Assembly: GCA_025935755.1 (NCBI GenBank)
Contig: JAICUQ010000004.1
Location: forward strand, 1 to 64,000
Reading direction: 5' to 3'
DNA length: 64,000 bases
Origin: Chthoniobacterales bacterium
Lineage (GTDB): Bacteria > Verrucomicrobiota > Verrucomicrobiia > Chthoniobacterales > UBA10450
A program made the position numbers and the translations under genes. The notes below the pieces were generated by a model that saw nothing but the letters and a program-made list of their open reading frames with translations, ran no database searches and was not told where the DNA came from. Below, in pieces: positions 26,180 through 32,954 of this stretch (positions are counted from its first letter, which is position 1; each line of letters begins with the position of its first letter).

Positions 26180-27144
26180 CGGCGGGTGGCGCTAAACGCG
26201 CGCGGCAAACGTATTTGCGAGCGCAAGGCGTAGAGGCGGCGGGAAACTATTCTGAGGCGGGGCGCATTTACAAGGCGTTGATTTGCGGGCTGCGCCTTAC
26301 TCCGCCCCAGGAGCTGCATGTCGATGTTTATCGCAGTCTCGCCGACTTGTACCGAATTCTAGGCCGTTACCGCGAATCGGACGCTGCTTTTGCCGCCGCA
26401 TTCATGATCGCGGACAAAGTTTACACCAAGGATGCGATCGAACACTGGCGGTTGCTCAACGGACGCGCCATTCTCTACAAATATTCCGGCCACTTCGCTG
26501 GTGGCGCGCGTCTGTATCGGACCGCGCTCAAAATCCTGACCAGCGCAAACGGCTCGCACTACTCCGAGATCGCTACGATTTATCATAACCTTGGCGGACT
26601 CGAGCACGCTCGCGGCCGATATGCGATCGGTGAACAGTTTGCACGCAAGGGAATCACGATCCGCCGGCGCGCCCTCGGCGCGGATCATCCCGCCGTGGTC
26701 GCCGATGGAGCAGCGCTTGCTGCGTTGCTGCTCGCGCAGAAAAAGTTTGGCGAGGCGGAACTACTTCTTCGGCGTGCGCTGCGAATCTTTCGCCGGGCGT
26801 CCCAGCCGGAGAACTACGATGTGGCAATCGCACTGAGCAATCTCGGTTCGCTGGAACAGGCGCGCGGAAATTTTACCGCAGCGCTTCGTTACCATAAAGA
26901 AGCGCTCCGGATTAAGGAAAAACTCTTCGGGCCGCATCATGTCGATATCGCGGTGACACTGAACAACATCGCGGTGGTCTACCGGGAACAGCAACGCTTG
27001 GCAGAAGCGCTGCCGCTGTTTTCCCGCGCGTTGTCGATCTTGCAAGCCAGCGTCTCTTCGCGACATCCCAATCTGATCAAGTGTCAAAAAAACTACGTGG
27101 CGCTTTTACAAGTGCCTTCTCGCTTACAGCAGGCGAAGGCTTGA
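26176..27144 (+). CDS. tetratricopeptide-repeat protein (kinesin-light-chain-like TPRs), 322 aa
   Basis: Almost the whole protein is TPRs of the 42-residue kinesin-light-chain type. Examples are ALSNLGSLEQARGNFTAAL and ALRIKEKLFGPHHVDIAVTL, with the recurring HP/HH hinge. No signal peptide, membrane segment or catalytic domain. TPR scaffolds bind peptides or partner proteins, and the coupled upstream peptide is an obvious candidate ligand (inference). The start is the GTG overlapping the peptide 2 stop. It sits downstream of the kinase, which also carries TPRs. Confidence 0.85.
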   Translation: MTAGGAKRARQTYLRAQGVEAAGNYSEAGRIYKALICGLRLTPPQELHVDVYRSLADLYRILGRYRESDAAFAAAFMIADKVYTKDAIEHWRLLNGRAILYKYSGHFAGGARLYRTALKILTSANGSHYSEIATIYHNLGGLEHARGRYAIGEQFARKGITIRRRALGADHPAVVADGAALAALLLAQKKFGEAELLLRRALRIFRRASQPENYDVAIALSNLGSLEQARGNFTAALRYHKEALRIKEKLFGPHHVDIAVTLNNIAVVYREQQRLAEALPLFSRALSILQASVSSRHPNLIKCQKNYVALLQVPSRLQQAKA

Positions 27145-27213
27145 GACTCTTCGGAATTGATCGCGACGCGACCTCAGCAAAGTAGGCAACGCTGCAACGC
27201 AGCAAAGTCACTT

Positions 27214-27263
27214 TCCTCGTAAGATTCGCCCGCATTCCGGTCTTGTACATGAGTGAAGGCCAC
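27214..27263 (+). promoter_or_regulatory. conserved ECF-like promoter element, copy 2 (before secreted protein)
   Basis: GTAAG (27220-27224), 16-base spacer, GTC (27241-27243) in TTCCGGTCTTGTACATGAG, then GTGAAGGCCA. ACTTTCC also precedes the GTAAG as in copy 1. It is 92 bp upstream of the 27335 start codon. Confidence 0.65.
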
Positions 27264-27334
27264 CCGACTTCGCGAGGCTACGACGGCCTAGGAAAGGACG
27301 GAAGGCCAACAAAAAGAAAAGGAGATTAAGAAAT

Positions 27335-28213
27335 ATGAACAAAACAAAGATTAACTTCAGTGGCCGTTCCGCGATTTTCTCGGGCACCGCGGGTGTTGGT
27401 CTGTTGATTCTCGCTCTCGGTTCAATCACCACATCCAGCATTCACGCGCTGCCAGCCGTCCAAGACGTCGCCGGCGACTGGTTCGGCTTCTTCAATGCGC
27501 CAGGCCTCCCGCCCGGTCCATGCCGACTGACCATCCAATTCCAGCAGAACCGCAGCTTTAGCGGTCCCCTTGATATAGAACTTCCGCCGGATCCGTGCAA
27601 CGTCATGATCAGCGGCGCAGTCTCGGCCAGCAACAACGTCAGCTTCACCGGCCATAACGACACCACCGGTTGCAGGGCCAACGCGCACGTCATGTTTAGC
27701 GATTTTGGGGACGGCGGCGCGCTCTTTGATGGCGACCTCAAGCTCACCCTCGGGGACGGCACCCAACCGAAAGGCAGCGTGGTCCAACTGCGCGCTTTCA
27801 TGCCAGACCCGAACATGCCGCCCCCGGACATGATCGGCGATTATCAAGGCAACGGCACCAGCGACGTTAACGGGCAACAAATCCCGATCATCATTCACAT
27901 TGCGCGGATTGTCTGCGATTGCATTGATCGGCCGCCGGCCACCGTCTTTGCCGCGAATCTCGGCATCAGCACAGCCATGTTCTCCGCCGGTTACGCGACG
28001 GTCAGTCCGCACGGCGAACAGACCACCCATGACAGCGAACCCGTCGTTGCGTATGAACTGCTCGTTATCGGGCAGGGCAATGACGCGAACGCGCGGATCA
28101 TGGGCGCGTTCCACGTCCACGCCGGCGTCAGTCCGTGCATTCGCGGGCAATTCCAAATTCGCAATCTCGACGGCACAGAAGACCACGGCCAGTTCGAGGC
28201 ATTCCAGCAGTAA
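27335..28213 (+). CDS. secreted beta-rich protein of unknown function, 292 aa
   Basis: The N-terminus (about 1-38) is a long signal peptide ending SSIHALPA. The mature part is Gly/Asp/Pro-rich with beta-strand spacing and cysteines in PGPCRLTIQF, PPDPCNVMI, TTGCRA, IVCDCIDRP and SPCIRGQF. Two similar halves may be present, each beginning GDWFGFF or GDYQGNG and ending in a GxF strand. I do not recognise the family. AGGAG lies 8 bases before the ATG. It has its own copy of the promoter-like element shared with the short peptides, so common control is likely. Confidence 0.8.
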   Translation: MNKTKINFSGRSAIFSGTAGVGLLILALGSITTSSIHALPAVQDVAGDWFGFFNAPGLPPGPCRLTIQFQQNRSFSGPLDIELPPDPCNVMISGAVSASNNVSFTGHNDTTGCRANAHVMFSDFGDGGALFDGDLKLTLGDGTQPKGSVVQLRAFMPDPNMPPPDMIGDYQGNGTSDVNGQQIPIIIHIARIVCDCIDRPPATVFAANLGISTAMFSAGYATVSPHGEQTTHDSEPVVAYELLVIGQGNDANARIMGAFHVHAGVSPCIRGQFQIRNLDGTEDHGQFEAFQQ

Positions 28214-28345
28214 TCACCTGCGTTATAACCATCACTGACCTCGACGAAGGGAAACGAAACATTTCTTCGACATTCATGCCGTCGTCCCCAAGAACATCGT
28301 CGGCAGCTTCGCCGAAATAGCCAACGATTCAAAGGGGGAGGCCAA

Positions 28346-28400
28346 TTGCCTGTAAGATTTCGCCGAATTCCGGTCTTGTACACCAGTGAAGGCCAGAAGT
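28346..28400 (+). promoter_or_regulatory. conserved ECF-like promoter element, copy 3 (before peptide 3)
   Basis: GTAAG (28352-28356), 16-base spacer, GTC (28373-28375) in TTCCGGTCTTGTACACCAG, then GTGAAGGCCAGAAG. It matches copy 1 in the downstream GAAG as well. It lies 91 bp before the peptide 3 start. Confidence 0.65.
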
Positions 28401-28465
28401 GATTGTGAGAGATCAAAGACGGCCAAAGTACAAAACAGATAAGCGATCAACAAGGAAGACAAACG

Positions 28466-28594
28466 ATGCAAAATAAACAGGACAATCGAAAGAGGACCAC
28501 GAAGAGGAGCAAAGTCCAACTCCGTGACCTGAAAACAAGAAAAGATCCGAAGGGTGGAATTATCATAATCAACAGCGGCCCCGGCCGTCCGTAG
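28466..28594 (+). CDS. short basic peptide 3 with DLK-x2-KD-x-KGG core, 42 aa
   Basis: Translation: MQNKQDNRKRTTKRSK, then VQLRDLKTRKDPKGG, then a short hydrophobic tail IIIINSGPGRP. The core LRDLKTRKDPKGG is nearly identical to that of peptide 2, yet the tail is unrelated. This supports a leader-plus-variable-tail family. A full copy of the promoter-like element lies upstream. An AAGGAAGAC tract precedes the ATG by about 9 bases. Confidence 0.7.
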   Translation: MQNKQDNRKRTTKRSKVQLRDLKTRKDPKGGIIIINSGPGRP

Positions 28595-28703
28595 CCCGAT
28601 CCCTCGGGTCATTGTTCAAAGGAAAAGCCGCTGTGTGGTTTCATCCCACGCTGCGGCTTTCGAATGGGAAGATTTGGGGACGCCACACCTGTTACCACGC
28701 TTC

Positions 28704-29213
28704 ATGAAGACGCACCGTACGACTTCTGGTAACCTCAGGAAAAAAGCGAACTGTATTCTTTGCTTGTTCGTGAGCGTATTGCTGGCCGCATCGGGAAACG
28801 CTGCAGAAGTTCGGTCGGATGAAGAACAGATCCTCAAGCTTGAAGATGACTGGGTGCGTGCGCTTCAGAACCATGATCGCGAAAGTTTGGATAAGATCGT
28901 GGCGCCGGAATTCACGTTCATCGAACCAAACGGAACCAGCAGGAACCGGCAACAGTATCTTGCCGATAGAACCAGCCATGAAGCCGACATCAAAACATTC
29001 CAGAATGATGAGCTCAAAGTGCGCGTGTTTGGAAATTCTGCCTTAGCGTCCGGCCTTGCAAAAATTACTGAACACCGGCGGGGCAGGTGTTACCGGCTCA
29101 TCCTCCGATGGAAGGAATTGTGGCTTAAAAATTCGGGGACATGGCAGGTTTTTGCTTCGCAAGCGACTCCGGTAAACGCCAAGTGGGATGCCCAATTCAT
29201 CGTGACGGAATAG
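28704..29213 (+). CDS. secreted NTF2-like (SnoaL/DUF4440) protein
   Basis: 169 residues. A signal peptide (KKANCILCLFVSVLLAASGNAA) precedes an NTF2-like cone. The family opening EEQILKLEDDWVRALQNHD and LDKIVAPEFTFIEPNG, and the closing SGTWQVFASQATPV, fit DUF4440. These proteins bind small ligands or act as isomerase-like enzymes in the periplasm; no substrate can be named. ATG 28704 is chosen over the in-frame codon at 28635 because the signal peptide starts here. Confidence 0.82.
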   Translation: MKTHRTTSGNLRKKANCILCLFVSVLLAASGNAAEVRSDEEQILKLEDDWVRALQNHDRESLDKIVAPEFTFIEPNGTSRNRQQYLADRTSHEADIKTFQNDELKVRVFGNSALASGLAKITEHRRGRCYRLILRWKELWLKNSGTWQVFASQATPVNAKWDAQFIVTE

Positions 29214-29243
29214 CACGGCATCACTAACCTCGACGCTACGGCG

Positions 29244-29834
29244 TCACGCGTGTCCCACGAGATATCTTCTTACCAGAAGCGACCAAATTAGGAGCGTGAA
29301 CAATAGATACCACGCGAAGAAACGATCGTAGCCCCGTCGATGCGCACAGAGACCGATGGCGGCCAGTACGGCGTAGTGACCGACAAAGGGCACGTACCAA
29401 ATCGGATGAAATAGATCGCCGTGGATTGCGGTCTGCGCGATGTCGAGCAAGCACATCGCAATAAAGGCGGAATAGTAGCCCACACGGTTTCGTTGAAAGC
29501 GCCGCTGGTGTTCTTCCGCTTCAGATAGGTCTGGCGGGTAAAGAAAAACCGTGAGCATATAAAGTGTGATCGTCCAAACGATCAGCACCAAAAACATGTC
29601 AAAGCTCCAGGTGACTTCCGTGTTCCATTTAAACGTCACCCACCATTGCAATACCAGCAGCAGCAGCGTCGCGATTGTTAGGACGAGATGGACTTCATCA
29701 AGCGGGTTTTCTTTGCGGCGATAAAACGCGCGGCCGGCGCCCGCGAGCAAATTCGTCACACCAAGGCCGATGATGATGGACATGAGCGCAGCGATGAACT
29801 CGAAACTGCTCATCAGGTTTTGGGCGTTCTGCAT
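29244..29834 (-). CDS. hypothetical six-to-seven-helix membrane protein
   Basis: 196 residues, mostly hydrophobic (AALMSIIIGLGVTNLLAGA, LVLTIATLLLLVLQWWV, FLVLIVWTITLYMLTVFL and others). Similar small proteins occur widely without a known function. ATG 29834 has GAGAGGA at 8-base spacing on the minus strand, so it is preferred to the frame's earlier codon at 29849. No recognisable partner. Confidence 0.75.
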   Translation of the reverse strand: MQNAQNLMSSFEFIAALMSIIIGLGVTNLLAGAGRAFYRRKENPLDEVHLVLTIATLLLLVLQWWVTFKWNTEVTWSFDMFLVLIVWTITLYMLTVFLYPPDLSEAEEHQRRFQRNRVGYYSAFIAMCLLDIAQTAIHGDLFHPIWYVPFVGHYAVLAAIGLCAHRRGYDRFFAWYLLFTLLIWSLLVRRYLVGHA

Positions 29835-29853
29835 TGCGAGTCCTCTCATAATC

Positions 29854-29972
29854 GTCAGTCAGAGCGAAGTCGAGACTGCAAGCAGAGATGAGGTCCGCCA
29901 GCCCAGGCTTTTTCAATCCCGCGGTGCGACCCATGGTAATTTGCGGGATCCTTCGACTCCGCTCAGGATGAC
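29854..29972. repeat. GTCATCC-type inverted repeat, copy 2
   Basis: The left arm has AGAGCGAAGTCGAGA and the right arm TCCTTCGACTCCGCTCAGG, ending ATGAC. The core CTTTTTCAATCCCG is shared with copy 1 near 5309 (CTTTCAATCCCG). It fills the gap between two minus-strand genes. Confidence 0.65.
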
Positions 29973-29980
29973 ACGCGGAT

Positions 29981-30898
29981 TTAGTGCTGGCGGTCCAGCA
30001 CCCAATCGAGCGAATCATTTAGATCTAACAGCCCTGTGCCTTCGATCGGATCATTGTGATGGGCGCCCCGCAATTCAATCACACGTTTTTCTCCAGCGTA
30101 TGCTTCAACCACGAGTCGCTGAAAACGGGGCGGCACGATTTGGTCTTTTTCTGCGAGCAAAAAGATTGCCGGCGTACGAGTCGCCTTTGCGTTTGTGATG
30201 CAGTCGAGATCGCGTGGAATTTGCATCGCTACTGGACCCGCCAGGAGCCACAGATTCCACCAGCCAAATCGACGGAGAATTAATTCCCGCAGCGGCGGTG
30301 GATTATGCAAAATCAACCCGGCGATCGGACGTTGTGCCGCGACGTGAAGCGCAGCTGTTGCGCCAATGCTCGTGCCGAATAACACGATCGGCGCTGTAGT
30401 GTGCACTGTCCTCAGCGCAGGGTTCGACGACGATCCGCTGGGGACAGCGGACTCTACAGCAGCACTCTTGCTCGTTGCCTCCCGTTGCAATTCATCGAAT
30501 GCCGCAATCGCCGGCGGCCCAATCCGCGCCAAGCGCGCCGGTCCCGTGCTGCCGCCGAACCCTGGATAATTCATTCCCCAGATTTCTACTGCGCGATCCT
30601 TCCACATCTCGGTTTCCACGGCAGGCCAGCGATCCGCGCGATCCGCGTTGCCGTAAAAACGCAGAATGAAAAAATCCGCGCGGCCCCGTTGCTTTGCGTG
30701 TCGCGATTGCGCTATCCAGATTTCCAACTCGCCATTCGCAAAAGGAATTGTTCTGGGGACGGCGCCAGCCGCATCAACGGACGCCCTTGTCGGAAAAAGA
30801 ATCAGATGGTCCGGTAAATTTCCGAAGAACATGAGAGCAAAGTATGCAATGCAAAGGACCAGCAATCTCCAACCGGTTGGAGAAATTCTTAGTCTCAC
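29981..30898 (-). CDS. membrane-anchored alpha/beta hydrolase
   Basis: 305 residues. One N-terminal helix (LLVLCIAYFALMFFG) anchors an alpha/beta-hydrolase domain. The oxyanion segment is NYPGFGGSTG. The nucleophile elbow is FGTSIGATAA, the acid lies in LAEKDQIVPP, and the histidine in RGAHHNDP. All three catalytic positions are present. Serine peptidase S9-like or esterase activity is possible; the substrate is unknown. Confidence 0.83.
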   Translation of the reverse strand: MRLRISPTGWRLLVLCIAYFALMFFGNLPDHLILFPTRASVDAAGAVPRTIPFANGELEIWIAQSRHAKQRGRADFFILRFYGNADRADRWPAVETEMWKDRAVEIWGMNYPGFGGSTGPARLARIGPPAIAAFDELQREATSKSAAVESAVPSGSSSNPALRTVHTTAPIVLFGTSIGATAALHVAAQRPIAGLILHNPPPLRELILRRFGWWNLWLLAGPVAMQIPRDLDCITNAKATRTPAIFLLAEKDQIVPPRFQRLVVEAYAGEKRVIELRGAHHNDPIEGTGLLDLNDSLDWVLDRQH

Positions 30899-30950
30899 GT
30901 TTCAGTTATCCGCGAGACACATGAACCAGGCAGAACAATTACGGCGCTGA

Positions 30951-32954
30951 TCATTGTTGCTGCTGTTTCGGCAGGAAGCGCGACATGATCGCGAGCAGCA
31001 CGATCACAACTAACGCGAGCGCGCCCCAAAAAATGTAGCGAGTGGATCCGGTTAATGTTTGGCCGGTAAGCGAGGGTTTCGGTGAAAGATTTTCTTCCGC
31101 ACCCGGGGTCACGGTGTTGCGTTTCGCTTTCAGAAGCTCGCTGGCAACGAGAGTGAGATCGTAATGCGCGGCCGCTGCATCGGCATTGTCGTAGTAAACC
31201 CAAACCGGCTGTGCTGGATCTGACGTCGCCTTGAATACAACACGCGTCACCGGATAAAAGCCGCGAAAATCGCGCAACTCGATCGGCGGGTTATCGCCAT
31301 TATCTGTTTCCAGAAACAACGTATCGGTTTTGGGACGTGCGTTGAGTTCGATAACGAGATTGCGCTTGGCAGAGTTCGGCGTTTGGTCCCACGTGGCGCG
31401 GCCGAGTTCGGCTGCAAATTTGTCGCCACGTTCGTCAGTGATTTCTTCCCACAATCGCATTTGCCGATGGAAAAGAGGTGAGGACGACGTGCAGGCCAGC
31501 CGCGTGATCGGCACGCCGGGCTGCGGGAGTATTAGAGACCAACGCGAAAGCGCAGGCTTCTTCGGATCGTTCGCCGCCGCAGCGTTCAAACTGATCGGAC
31601 GCGATACTGATGTGCGCTGAAAAATGAATGGCAGCTGATACTCGCCCCGCACGATGCGAATATCGCGTTGGTCTGGTTGCGAGCGAGCCAGCAATTCCGC
31701 GTCGAGCTCGACTTGTTGCACGCCATTTTGTGTGAGCGGTAGAAGTTTTCGGAATTTCCATTTGGCCGCGTCGATCTTCGCTCCGCTCAATGTGACCGCG
31801 GCGAGCGCTTCAGGCGGTTTGTAATTTGGATGCGGCGCGAGCGCTGAGGGAACAACGTCCATTGCTGCAACGTTCTTGAGTTTTCCACTCAGCGCCGAAA
31901 GATCATAGCGCGGCGCGCCAGCCTGGGCGTTGCCGCTGAGAAGTGAAAACTGCCCGGGTTGGTTTGCAAAAAAGATCAGGCGCACCAGCCGCCTGTCGGC
32001 GCGCACAGCGTCGATCGAAATTGGTGGACTGTCTTCATTTTGAATCAGCACCACCAACTCGCGCGTCTGGATTTGCGATTCGAGCGGAATCTCCAGGTGC
32101 GCTTCGTTCTTGCCGTTCACATTTACGCGATAAATCACACTGCCAGTGATATCGCGCTCGCGAATGCCCTCATCGCTGACCTCCGGTACAGCGAGGGTAA
32201 CAGCGCGCGTGAATACCGGTTCGTTGCTTTCGATCCGCACAGATCCCAGCGTCAGATTCGCTGCCCCAAGGTCGAGGGCGAGCCTCGTTGTGCCGGGAAT
32301 TTCGTCTCGCGATTTGATTGTGATCGCGACCGGTTCGGCCGGTGCATTGGTACGCGCCTTGTGCAGTTTCGCCCCGGTGAAAGGCACCGGCGCCGAGCCC
32401 AGTTCGTCAAAGGTGATCCGCAGCAATTGCCACGCGCCTTCCGGCAATGAAACACGTGGCTTCGTTGCGCCGTTCGGCAGATGAAAAAGTGAATCGCCCC
32501 CGGCGAGTTTGGTCCAGGTTCTCCCGTCATTGGAGCCTTCGACGTCCACAGCTTTCATAAATTGCGTAGCTGGCGTCTCGAGGGTTAGGCCAATAATCGG
32601 CGCGCTTGTTCCTGTCTTGAGATTTAACTGGGTGGCACCGTTCTCGATGGTGCTCCGAAATTCCGTCGGCCGTGATGTTGTTTCCGGGTCTGGCAGCACT
32701 CGTTCGATGAGATAAGGGACCTGGTTTCCGGTCGGATCCACGACGCGGAGGTCTTCCAGCCCGGGCTGCGCTGCATTCAATGTTGTCACCGGGACAGTTA
32801 CGCGCACGAGTCCCCTGGCTGGAACCTCCAGCGCCTGGGTGTCACGCCATTCGTTAGGATCGAATGGCGGATTCGTCTGCCCATCCACGACGATCGTAAG
32901 CGCGACAAAAACACAGAAGCTATGGAGCAGGTGATATCGCAGTATTCGTTTCAT
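30951..32954 (-). CDS. DUF3999 family secreted/membrane protein
   Basis: 667 residues with an N-terminal signal sequence (LLHSFCVFVALTIVVDG), a long beta-rich extracytoplasmic part and a C-terminal membrane helix (IFWGALALVVIVLLAIMSRFL). The layout and WRDTQALEVPARGLVRVTVP opening fit DUF3999. Its start overlaps the end of the DUF2339 gene by 35 bases, and these two families are commonly paired. A joint envelope function is implied, but none is known. Confidence 0.82.
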   Translation of the reverse strand: MKRILRYHLLHSFCVFVALTIVVDGQTNPPFDPNEWRDTQALEVPARGLVRVTVPVTTLNAAQPGLEDLRVVDPTGNQVPYLIERVLPDPETTSRPTEFRSTIENGATQLNLKTGTSAPIIGLTLETPATQFMKAVDVEGSNDGRTWTKLAGGDSLFHLPNGATKPRVSLPEGAWQLLRITFDELGSAPVPFTGAKLHKARTNAPAEPVAITIKSRDEIPGTTRLALDLGAANLTLGSVRIESNEPVFTRAVTLAVPEVSDEGIRERDITGSVIYRVNVNGKNEAHLEIPLESQIQTRELVVLIQNEDSPPISIDAVRADRRLVRLIFFANQPGQFSLLSGNAQAGAPRYDLSALSGKLKNVAAMDVVPSALAPHPNYKPPEALAAVTLSGAKIDAAKWKFRKLLPLTQNGVQQVELDAELLARSQPDQRDIRIVRGEYQLPFIFQRTSVSRPISLNAAAANDPKKPALSRWSLILPQPGVPITRLACTSSSPLFHRQMRLWEEITDERGDKFAAELGRATWDQTPNSAKRNLVIELNARPKTDTLFLETDNGDNPPIELRDFRGFYPVTRVVFKATSDPAQPVWVYYDNADAAAAHYDLTLVASELLKAKRNTVTPGAEENLSPKPSLTGQTLTGSTRYIFWGALALVVIVLLAIMSRFLPKQQQQ

